The notes beneath the pieces were generated by a model. That model was given only the letters and a program-made list of their open reading frames with translations, was not told the DNA's origin and searched no databases. This document shows, piece after piece, positions 58,701 to 61,162 of a DNA stretch of 64,000 nucleotides (position 1 is its first letter; the number at the start of each line of letters is the position of its first letter). The DNA comes from Lineus longissimus (lineage: Eukaryota > Nemertea > Pilidiophora > Heteronemertea > Lineidae). The stretch covers positions 3,222,001-3,286,000 of the forward strand of contig NC_088312.1 in assembly GCF_910592395.1 (NCBI RefSeq), in the 5' to 3' direction. A program made the position numbers and the translations under genes.

Positions 58701-61162
58701 AAAATCCTGAAAGAAACGAAAACATCTTTAAAAAAGTGTTTGATAATTAGAAGAATTGGTTCAAGGCAAATTTGATGTAAGTTATCTCTCACCAATTAGT
58801 GAAGATCCCCTGCGGGGTTTGGATGAATTCAAAGGAAGAAGGACTATCAACTTCCATTGTCTGGATTCAAACCTTCGTTAAGGAGAAACATCATGAGACA
58901 CTTTACATGTCAACAATTTGAAGGGCACTCAAAGCTAATGAGAATTGTCAAGAATAGTGATGGGAAGATGTGACATGACTTGCCATGCACATTACTGTCA
59001 ACGAAAGGTTTAAAACCAAATTGGATTCACTGCTAGAAGTGTCATCATCATTATTATGAGGATTCCTTTTGAAAATCGGGTAAACTTTCTTTTCTCTGTA
59101 AAGCTATTCAACAAAGCAGGATCTTTTTCACCGATAAATGTACAAAATCTCAGACGGAAGAAGCAGGCACTGCCAATGATCAAAAGCAAATAGGTTCAAC
59201 GCAGGTAACAAACTCGCAACACTCAGATTGTGATCGTGAGATCCAGCCAATACCGAGCGAACTACACAGCTCCCATAACCCTGGCTGGCAAAATATTTGT
59301 GGCAAGAAAACGATGAAAACTTGGATGCCTTTCTAGCTGCATGAAGGTAACAAGTGAAACACCTAAATAGTGTGCTGAATTAACTAAAGGACAGATGGTA
59401 ACAATCGGGAGCAGTAAAATATTTTGTTGCCAATCGTAACAGCAGTGACGAAGAATAACTATTGATGTGTACTAATTCTGTATCTACATGAAATGGTAGA
59501 CGACCTATTATTGCCACATCGTAATATGTCTTCAGATTCTAGCCCTCAGGCGCCCTTCACTTTGTGTCTTATCCACTCATTGCCTTACTTACTTTTTGTT
59601 TTTTGGGTGATAACTGTCGAAGCAAACCAAACGAGACAGTTTTAAGAGAATAACGGAATAGGAAGATGCTGTGTCAGTCAAGATCAACAATATCAGAAAC
59701 AAAGTATAAGATAACACCATTTTTTGTAGATCGACATAGAATTTTGTTGAGCCTAGCTTTAGACACTACCGTGTCTTCATCAAGGACTTCTTTAAGAGAA
59801 TAACAACAGAGTTGAAGGATGAAGCTGCATTCAGACACAAGCTCATAATGATGACATATCTCTATTAGAAAATCGCTTGTCTTCGATTTACTATAAATCA
59901 GGCAAAACAAAACTTTAAGTTGACTATTTTGATGCAGTACACTATTGATTCTGTCTTTCCACATTGAATGTTTAAGAGATTTCAAACCATCGAAAAGCAG
60001 CAAACAGACAACAGACAGCCATCCTCCATTACTTACTTCATGTATCTGGAACTGTTCCTTAGCCTTCTGGACGTCATCCTCTAATTGGATGTCTCCCTGA
60101 GCAGCTAGAGCCTCCTCAGCCTCCAGCAGCCATGTCAGAATACTCTCTAACGACTCCTGGTATGATGCCAGGTTAATACTGTTGCCACTACTGGCACTGG
60201 ATGAACTTGTGAATGACATTGTTGACTGAAAATATAAAGGGAGGAGAGCTTCGTGCAGATTTTTGCTGACAGTATTATGAGGACACTTACTCAGATTCAA
60301 GATGAACAGAACAATGCAAAACCAACCTTCGATGTCAACAGCAACTACAGTAGTTTGCAATAAAGGAGCAAGTATCTAAACTTTACTTCTTCCAAATCAT
60401 CGCATCTGAAGCCGAGTCATTTCTGATTATAGTGAAGTCGTTCATAAGCTATGTTAGTTTGATATAGTATGCTGCATCCTCATCAAAACAGATGGGCCAT
60501 AAGACCCATAAATTCTCCCAACACCAACAGTATACGGCAGAAACATCTCAGTTTATGGTAACCATTATTTTGATATAGCATACTCACCATTGAATCTTTT
60601 GTTTCTGAAGTTTCCCTCTCCTTTGAAGAACTCAGATCAGTGTCCCCTGATCTTTCGACCGGAGATGCTGATGATGAATCGCTTGTATCTTTAATCAACA
60701 GATTCCTAGCATTTGGCAAGACTTGGAATAGGCACATCACATAGGTCATTATAGACTTCTTGTCTGGGATTTCAAGGTCCACATCTGAAATCACGACAGT
60801 ATTATTGACTCACATGTTAACACCGACCAATCCTCACGATCAAGTTGCCTGTCAATTTGAAGCCGCCACTTTGCGACACTAAAAGCATGCTCAAGATTGT
60901 TATTGTTCTTCAGATGAAGATAAAATCGAATATCTCTCATGTATTCAGACTTGAGCAGCCCACTGCTCTAAAGATCGGACATCGAGCCAGCTGCATGGCC
61001 CCTGTGGGAATCCATACAATCACCGACTAACATGCTACTGCTGACTTACCCTCAGGATCAAGGAGTCTGTCAATACCAAGTCGCTCAGCAACACTGAACG
61101 CATGCTCAAGGTTCGTTTCGTTATCGTTCTTCAGAAGATCTTCATAATCGAACAAGTCTGGC
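13561..61162 (-). CDS. DMD: Dystrophin/utrophin-family gene, central part (28 exons, CH2 domain to spectrin repeat 15)
   Basis: Dystrophin links cortical F-actin to the dystroglycan complex at the plasma membrane. The spliced product in this window is about 1724 residues. It opens in CH2 of the actin-binding region (PDLFDYEDLL, then LLDPE, then PDKKSI and LFQVLP). It continues through triple-helix spectrin-like repeats R1-R14, each with the usual early Trp (for example LTWLLEAEEALAAQG in R1 and WADVCHWTEERW in R2), and stops in early R15. A Ser/Thr-rich linker separates CH2 from R1, and a short hinge 2 segment separates R3 from R4. Signature stretches include VVVVDE in R2, VIKTGRQIVEKKQ in R11 and LMNNGDRYHKMVEP in R13. 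Many exon lengths equal recalled human DMD lengths, so orthology is secure. A non-vertebrate single-copy gene would be ancestral to both dystrophin and utrophin, so the symbol is by family. CH1 exons and everything after early R15 are outside the window. Confidence 0.96.
13971..14108 (-). CDS. DMD: Dystrophin exon 27: middle of spectrin repeat 14
   Basis: 138 nt, identical in length to recalled human exon 39, phase 0/0. DIDSELERIQNEVAMLAGDS, then a basic end (DRVKVVKVKKEKMK). Basic rod repeats here belong to the second actin-binding region in vertebrate dystrophin. Confidence 0.9.
14109..14460 (-). other. Dystrophin intron 26
   Basis: 352-base intron inside repeat 14; nothing distinctive. 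Confidence 0.8.
14461..14667 (-). CDS. DMD: Dystrophin exon 26: start of spectrin repeat 14
   Basis: 207 nt, phase 0/0. VRSIEQFRSNLDGGAFRNED aligns with human LEPLEAEIQQGVNLKEED. The first 30 residues (SSGAHRADSDGNC region) look like an insertion between R13 and R14, since recalled human exon 38 is 123 nt. Confidence 0.9.
14668..16995 (-). other. Dystrophin intron 25
   Basis: 2.3 kb. It contains a diverged internal repeat of about 75 bases: 15547-15625 and 16168-16240 share GATCAAAG..GTCA..GG..CCTGGG...TCCTCTGTT. No coding frame supported. Confidence 0.7.
16996..17154 (-). CDS. DMD: Dystrophin exon 25: rest of spectrin repeat 13, first exon after the 29-kb intron
   Basis: 159 nt, phase 0/0. 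TRDAAIDLMNNGDRYHKMVE aligns with human TRDQAANLMANRGDHCRKLVE, then LTQLNRRWEDVSTNFK. It continues exon 24 directly in the human alignment. Confidence 0.96.
18985..19082. repeat. GAGTCATA-type microsatellite
   Basis: About eleven imperfect copies of an 8-9-base unit (GAGTCATA, AAGAGTCATA, GAGTCACA) in a row. Each unit carries GAGTCA, close to an AP-1 half-palindrome; this is probably incidental. Confidence 0.9.
25325..25708 (-). CDS. Unassigned 127-codon minus-strand frame
   Basis: Frame on the dystrophin strand inside intron 24, closed upstream by a TGA. It reads CFIWPDGFYGWSGKDPRHF, then an acidic stretch (ELLGEMETEEEDKKEF), then a hydrophobic, beta-like end (CITIVSPKAIGTNFWIRIHI) before TAG. 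Protein-like composition, no recognised domain, no neighbouring exon found. It may be a retroposed or transposon-derived fragment. Confidence 0.2.
   Translation of the reverse strand: MSICFIWPDGFYGWSGKDPRHFIEFSLAENQMVSSRSYSGTALVDELLGEMETEEEDKKEFVGFSLLLTSTSFFKDLVSATIEIHTGKISVITGSTCFSNQKHMCITIVSPKAIGTNFWIRIHIRQW
28335..28401. repeat. 42-bp unit, two copies
   Basis: GAATGGGAAGGTGAATGACT TGGAA recurs at 28335-28359 and 28377-28401. Confidence 0.85.
28498..28525. mobile_element. piggyBac-type solo terminus
   Basis: TTAACTCTTTCACTGCCAGG resembles the TTAA + CYCTTTxxxxGCC termini of piggyBac-like MITEs. I could not find the opposite end, so this is weak. Confidence 0.3.
29461..30138. repeat. 40-bp minisatellite, about 16-17 copies
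   Basis: Unit ATTGCCTTATTTCAAGGTAT then CAAGGCAACCAGGAGGGCAT. The register is exact at 40 bases except for a 4-base insertion near 29882. Two unit types alternate irregularly: TTATTTCAAGG and TTCATGCAAGG. Because 40 is not a multiple of three and the unit has no plus-strand stops, all three plus frames stay open (up to 256 codons). That openness is an artefact of the repeat, not evidence of coding. Confidence 0.97.
31481..31548 (-). mobile_element. tRNA-like sequence (SINE head or tRNA pseudogene)
   Basis: Minus strand: GGTATAGTTGTTAAGAGC (A box), CTCATAA anticodon-loop-like heptamer with CAT, and GTAGGTTCGACTCTC (B box and T arm). Stems are too disrupted for a working tRNA. Confidence 0.55.
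33532..33578. repeat. Short tandem duplication (GGTATAATGGACCAAATGGATTT x2)
   Basis: Two perfect copies of a 23-base unit in a row, preceded by a related ATAATGGGTCGAATAG at 33484. Local slippage. Confidence 0.8.
33690..33757 (-). mobile_element. tRNA-derived SINE head
   Basis: Minus strand: GGTGGTGTAGTAGTT (A box) and GGTTGGATACC (diverged B box) at SINE spacing. It ends near 33690, next to a short ATGCATACAAAG duplication. Confidence 0.55.
33814..34203 (+). CDS. Unassigned 129-codon open frame
   Basis: Plus-strand frame in intron 24 opposite to dystrophin: acidic and Ser-rich (SGKSLDQASDPSFPFEKAAV), then EFHHHNSSASQGFM. There is no recognisable domain, signal or membrane segment. Composition is more protein-like than most frames here, but no partner exon or promoter was found. 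It may be chance or a relic of a mobile element. Confidence 0.15.
   Translation: MTRDFANSGKSLDQASDPSFPFEKAAVTPLEAQNLNIESIDENFPTIHTILRKHEPTHLEEEFHHHNSSASQGFMAEKAPGVMQEQYQKLSSSDTVIYSRAAIPMPGDRKSRCYAVSITGNLVQCDQTR
34816..34928 (+). mobile_element. tRNA-Glu-like SINE head
   Basis: TCCTCTATGGTGTAGTGGTA is close to the 5' end of tRNA-Glu. TCAGGGTTTGAACTCCTGA forms the T arm with a perfect 5-bp stem. Acceptor-stem complement is missing and a non-tRNA tail runs to a T-rich end near 34928, so I call it a SINE. Confidence 0.65.
35645..35730 (-). mobile_element. tRNA-derived SINE head
   Basis: On the minus strand, GCAGTGGTGTAGTGGCTTGG is an A-box-like sequence, and GAGACTCGATCC about 55 bases later is B-box-like, the RNA polymerase III arrangement. 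The tRNA fold is degraded, so it is a SINE relic rather than a gene. Confidence 0.6.
40055..40246. repeat. 41-base direct repeat pair
   Basis: GTTTGGAACTAGGTAGAGCA and the following 21 bases occur at 40055-40095 and again at 40206-40246, essentially identical, about 150 bases apart. Segments between them are unrelated. Confidence 0.85.
41846..42033. repeat. Tandem duplication, first copy
   Basis: Unit of about 190 bases duplicated directly in the adjacent 42039-42233. Not coding in either copy. Confidence 0.9.
42039..42233. repeat. Tandem duplication, second copy
   Basis: Repeats 41846-42033: starts AGACCACCAGAACTTGGGTC and ends CTTAATGCACAGTTGAA. About 85% alike, with small insertions and a longer TA run (TATATATATATA). 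Confidence 0.9.
43796..44276 (-). CDS. Unassigned terminal exon-like frame with a C-terminal membrane segment
   Basis: A minus-strand frame stays open about 160 codons to a TAA. It would begin at a plausible acceptor (AACTTCAG|TATCG at 44277-44278), although a TAA lies only a little further upstream. It reads like an extracellular beta-rich stretch (SIDVYVPIIRNSF, then CLTFDGSASQLEAVVNFTSN with an NFT glycosylation site and several Cys). It ends with about 23 hydrophobic residues (FTLFSMFTAVVMVTVVVLIA) and a ten-residue tail. I do not recognise the family. It could be the last exon of a nested gene, a retained pseudogene, or chance. No AATAAA was seen just downstream. With this acceptor it needs phase 2, so it is not a simple alternative end for dystrophin exon 24 (phase 0). 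Confidence 0.3.
45050..45147. repeat. Array of CCATGG-centred palindromes, period 20-21 bp
   Basis: Four CCATGG cores (45054, 45075, 45095, 45115), each within TTTACCATGGTGAA or a close variant, are followed by a degenerate fifth (TTCATCATGGTAAA near 45133). The spacing is 20-21 bases. Each unit is a near-perfect palindrome, so the whole array can fold or bind symmetric dimers on one helix face. Confidence 0.85.
46578..46739 (-). CDS. DMD: Dystrophin exon 24: start of spectrin repeat 13, last exon before the 29-kb intron
   Basis: 162 nt, phase 0/0. EPEPNTALDEKFSSFLKSLQ to HISAWLDKVEAVIEI (human HITKWIIQADTLLDE), ending EEEVERYK. Donor AAG|GTAGGA. Confidence 0.93.
46740..47153 (-). other. Dystrophin intron 23
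   Basis: 414-base intron between repeat 12 and repeat 13. It has short local repeats of TCACTTCCAAC near 47083-47106 and nothing else. Confidence 0.7.
47154..47498 (-). CDS. DMD: Dystrophin exon 23: all of spectrin repeat 12
   Basis: 345 nt, phase 0/0. VTKGKSDLEKALKLAEQFQT aligns with human VTERKQQLEKCLKLSRKMRK, and LSEWLDKTQTEISEKEEQKV with LTEWLAATDMEL. A whole repeat in one exon; it covers recalled human exons 34+35 (171+180 = 351). Confidence 0.95.
47499..48004 (-). other. Dystrophin intron 22
   Basis: 506-base intron. Near its exon 22 edge, 47970-47990 reads ACAGTGGAACCTCCGTAACT, the terminus of the same MITE type found whole at 9698-9851. The matching second end is not obvious, so it looks like a solo terminus. 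Confidence 0.65.
48005..48160 (-). CDS. DMD: Dystrophin exon 22: rest of spectrin repeat 11
   Basis: 156 nt, identical in length to recalled human exon 33. MSELKPEVEYVIKTGRQIVE aligns with human LSEVKSEVEMVIKTGRQIVQ, among the best-conserved stretches here. The acceptor (ATATTTGAAG) is pyrimidine-poor. A TIR-like sequence of the CAGTGGAACCTCC type lies within 40 bases of the donor. Confidence 0.96.
48161..48697 (-). other. Dystrophin intron 21
   Basis: 537-base intron inside repeat 11; no element or frame supported. Confidence 0.75.
48698..48871 (-). CDS. DMD: Dystrophin exon 21: start of spectrin repeat 11
   Basis: 174 nt, identical in length to recalled human exon 32. MFNKFQRPADFEPKLGRVKR aligns with human KFRLFQKPANFEQRLQESK. 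It ends NQLKHCV (human SQLNHCV). Confidence 0.95.
49004..49132 (-). CDS. DMD: Dystrophin exon 20: rest of spectrin repeat 10
   Basis: 129 nt, phase 0/0. GLKLEFEQQDKLMAELESQI to RLQQQVTMLN. Donor AAT|GTAAGT. Recalled human exon 31 is 111. Confidence 0.92.
49133..49658 (-). other. Dystrophin intron 19
   Basis: 526-base intron inside repeat 10; nothing distinctive seen. Confidence 0.75.
49659..49820 (-). CDS. DMD: Dystrophin exon 19: start of spectrin repeat 10
   Basis: 162 nt, identical in length to recalled human exon 30. LEQAVNSCQDIEQQMIDMSQ aligns with human LEQSIQSAQETEKSLHLIQE. Phase 0/0. Confidence 0.94.
49925..49992 (-). pseudogene. Decayed partial copy of dystrophin exon 18
   Basis: It aligns with exon 18 bases about 50040-50112 over some 70 bases (shared TTCCCATTCT, TCCATTA, CTCAC, GCTAATT, TTAACTTAT), roughly 80% by eye, same orientation. 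Small insertions and deletions break the reading frame. It occupies a third of the 196-base intron 18. Confidence 0.75.
50017..50172 (-). CDS. DMD: Dystrophin exon 18: rest of spectrin repeat 9
   Basis: 156 nt, phase 0/0. ELESLTIHNHTNENKEKMEQ aligns with human LDSLENLMRHSEDNPNQIRI, and EWEQFVTRWNTTSQD with ELETFNSRWRELHEE. The intron below is only 196 bases and contains a partial decayed copy of this exon. Confidence 0.95.
50318..50580. repeat. Tandem duplication of an AT-rich foldback unit, intron 17
   Basis: Two copies, 50318-50438 and 50463-50580, about 95% alike (ATTTCAAGTCCAAATATTTT ... TTTGGACTTTGAAAA). Each copy is itself an imperfect inverted repeat: TTTCAAGTCCAAA at one end and TTTGGACTTTGAAA at the other. 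It fills most of the 463-base intron. Confidence 0.85.
50636..50956 (-). CDS. DMD: Dystrophin exon 17: rest of repeat 8, start of repeat 9
   Basis: 321 nt, close to the recalled human exons 27+28 total (318), again without the intron. KLKDEVMCKEQLVTEAQALY, TILNEKWSQICAKSDSLYTR, then YQEEVEWLDDVERSLKSHQ. Acidic end PEETAEEID. Confidence 0.94.
51283..51678. mobile_element. TTAA-flanked MITE (piggyBac-like termini) in intron 16
   Basis: Perfect 14-base inverted termini, CTTAACACCTTCAG at 51283-51296 and its complement at 51665-51678, each carrying a TTAA at the edge as in piggyBac-type insertions. The first internal bases (CACCTTCAGCGCC) also resemble that class. Inside are two imperfect direct copies of a segment of about 100-130 bases (CCCTGAAGATGGCGAT to TTTGGGCCAC). 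One of them carries a 44-base insert identical to dystrophin exon 16. There is no transposase, so it is non-autonomous. Confidence 0.75.
51439..51482 (-). pseudogene. 44-base identical copy of dystrophin exon 16 5' region
   Basis: Bases 51439-51482 equal exon bases 51982-52025 without a mismatch, same orientation. The stretch encodes VKDDIITLQENIDA. The sister direct repeat in the same MITE has only GAAG at this point, so the fragment was inserted into one copy. There are no splice sites of its own. Confidence 0.85.
51701..52027 (-). CDS. DMD: Dystrophin exon 16: rest of repeat 7, start of repeat 8
   Basis: 327 nt, exactly recalled human exons 25+26 (156+171) without the intervening intron. 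GVKDDIITLQENIDAI to ELYEQWEEVVRMSHDQNKHL, then FEEVTAWMDTVLQEHLSKEY. A MITE in the intron ends about 20 bases below the donor. A 44-base copy of this exon's 5' end sits inside that MITE. Confidence 0.95.
52241..52354 (-). CDS. DMD: Dystrophin exon 15: start of spectrin repeat 7
   Basis: 114 nt, identical in length to recalled human exon 24, phase 0/0. LLKWMEDMDVFLHADEAPYG aligns with human TLKKWMAEVDVFLKEEWPAL. Ends RAQLKESD. Confidence 0.95.
52525..52740 (-). CDS. DMD: Dystrophin exon 14: rest of spectrin repeat 6
   Basis: 216 nt, phase 0/0 (recalled human exon 23 is 213). ELQKDIHDHLPTVEYINRTG to HTANSRWSQITAAIDDRL, ending RAINGLRQLQ. Confidence 0.93.
52978..53150 (-). CDS. DMD: Dystrophin exon 13: start of spectrin repeat 6
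   Basis: 173 nt, phase 1 to 0. FLDAMQAFLKWLEDIEAFLE gives the repeat's first helix with its Trp. It ends in EDHYQHYE before donor GTATTT, a weaker site than its neighbours. Confidence 0.93.
53151..54483 (-). other. Dystrophin intron 12
   Basis: 1.33 kb intron between repeat 5 and repeat 6. It is AT-rich near 54160-54420 with a chance plus-strand frame; no element recognised. Confidence 0.75.
54484..54637 (-). CDS. DMD: Dystrophin exon 12: rest of spectrin repeat 5
   Basis: 154 nt, phase 0 to 1. VKLKAVKSYDDRVERMNERI is followed by DLEEFNHKWETIFNKI. The split Gly codon (G|GT) joins exactly to exon 13. Confidence 0.93.
54638..55085 (-). other. Dystrophin intron 11
   Basis: 448-base intron; nothing distinctive. 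A plus-strand open frame overlapping exon 11 is an antisense shadow. Confidence 0.75.
55086..55327 (-). CDS. DMD: Dystrophin exon 11: end of repeat 4, start of repeat 5
   Basis: 242 nt, identical in length to recalled human exon 20, phase 1 to 0. IERAFNDLEDKWTYVSMLCE is followed by FYEELNSLQEVMAGYEKWV, matching human FYNQLQQLEQMTTTAENWL. It ends KQLEQCK (human SQLKICK). Confidence 0.95.
55328..56462 (-). other. Dystrophin intron 10
   Basis: 1.1 kb intron inside repeat 4. No supported feature seen; short plus-strand frames are chance. Confidence 0.75.
56463..56550 (-). CDS. DMD: Dystrophin exon 10: middle of spectrin repeat 4
   Basis: 88 nt, identical in length to recalled human exon 19, phase 0 to 1. 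Peptide DIDRDLNSHRSMYQDIHDME and following. Donor GCA|GTGAGT. Confidence 0.92.
56731..56973 (-). CDS. DMD: Dystrophin exon 9: hinge 2 segment and start of spectrin repeat 4
   Basis: 243 nt, phase 0/0. About the first 35 residues are non-helical (SSPVEELLDTGPMSPKRQRI), standing where human hinge 2 ends in KKRQITVD. Then comes MVKTMHQWLDKTETNLELL of repeat 4. It covers recalled human exons 17+18 but is shorter, so hinge 2 is reduced here. Confidence 0.92.
57140..57322 (-). CDS. DMD: Dystrophin exon 8: rest of spectrin repeat 3
   Basis: 183 nt, phase 0/0 (recalled human exon 16 is 180). It contains LEEFQERWENLVHQMEHQSK, matching human LDNFARCWDNLVQKLEKSTA. Confidence 0.93.
57576..57814 (-). CDS. 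DMD: Dystrophin exon 7: end of repeat 2, start of repeat 3
   Basis: 239 nt, phase 1 to 0. RWADVCHWTEERWLVLNEI matches human RWANICRWTEDRWVLLQDI. KFSDWLEDKETVLGEM opens repeat 3. The exon ends VLTQVKKLK. Confidence 0.95.
57992..58082 (-). CDS. DMD: Dystrophin exon 6: middle of spectrin repeat 2
   Basis: 91 nt, phase 0 to 1. ALQEELEEQQEKVSSLQ is followed by NMVVVVDETASD, matching the human HMVVVVDESSGD signature. Exons 6 and 7 together total 330 nt, the same as recalled human exons 13+14+15, so only the intron placement differs. Confidence 0.94.
58200..58344 (-). CDS. DMD: Dystrophin exon 5: start of spectrin repeat 2
   Basis: 145 nt; one base completes the Lys codon of exon 4, then 48 codons. 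LMELQQKQLDQLDAWLNKME aligns with human LMDLQNQKLKELNDWLTKTE. It ends QQVEEHK before donor GTAAGC. Confidence 0.94.
58525..58706 (-). CDS. DMD: Dystrophin exon 4: second half of spectrin repeat 1
   Basis: 182 nt, the same length as recalled human exon 11. Starts in phase 0 and ends in phase 2 (AA|G). The peptide begins DFMMELTKHQ and contains ALLNSRWEDLRVKAMERQ, nearly identical to human NLLNSRWECLRVASMEKQ. Confidence 0.95.
58707..60036 (-). other. Dystrophin intron 3
   Basis: 1.33 kb intron inside repeat 1. No coding potential, repeat array or recognisable element seen. Confidence 0.75.
60037..60225 (-). CDS. DMD: Dystrophin exon 3: linker end and first half of spectrin repeat 1
   Basis: 189 nt, phase 0/0, the same length as recalled human exon 10. 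Acceptor TATTTTCAG, donor GAA|GTAAGT. A Ser-rich stretch leads into LASYQESLESILTWLLEAEE, matching human LDRYQTALEEVLSWLLSAED. It ends in FQIHE (human FHTHE). Confidence 0.95.
60226..60587 (-). other. Dystrophin intron 2
   Basis: 361-base intron. The frame read through from exon 3 continues into it by chance. Nothing else seen. Confidence 0.8.
60588..60784 (-). CDS. DMD: Dystrophin exon 2: end of CH2 and Ser-rich linker (hinge 1)
   Basis: 197 nt, phase 1 start, donor ATG|GTGAGT. The peptide includes PDKKSIMTYVMCLFQVLP, the C-terminal helix of CH2, near-identical to human PDKKSILMYITSLFQVLP. It is followed by a Ser/Thr/Glu-rich, low-complexity linker (SSSASPVERSGDTDLSSS). The linker makes this exon longer than the recalled 129-nt human exon 9. 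Confidence 0.95.
60832..60930 (-). pseudogene. Decayed duplicate of the CH2 exon (window exon 1)
   Basis: Minus-strand reading gives LKNNNNLEHAFSVAKWRLQI and DRQLDRED, recognisably a copy of the real exon's LKNDNETNLEHAFSVAERLG and IDRLLDPE. Relative to that exon, it has lost 6 bases in the Asn-rich stretch, carries a one-base deletion (frameshift) nearer its 5' end, and has ATTGG where the real exon has the GTAAG donor. It therefore cannot splice the same way. It lies in the intron between exons 1 and 2. Confidence 0.85.
61050..61162 (-). CDS. DMD: Dystrophin exon 1 of window: CH2 domain, part
   Basis: 113 nt; acceptor CCAG|GCCAGA, donor GAGG|GTAAGT. One base completes the previous codon, then 37 codons, then one base of the next. 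The peptide starts PDLFDYEDLL and ends in ERLGIDRLLDPE, aligning with the human CH2 stretch RPDLFDW to LLDPED. It lacks one residue before LGI relative to human. The upstream partner exon, which should end near the human NALIHSHR motif, was not found up to 64000. Confidence 0.95.

Noticed and set aside
59674-60360. 228-codon minus-strand frame as a separate gene
   Set aside because: It is dystrophin exon 3 (60037-60225) with read-through into both flanking introns; good acceptor and donor delimit the exon.
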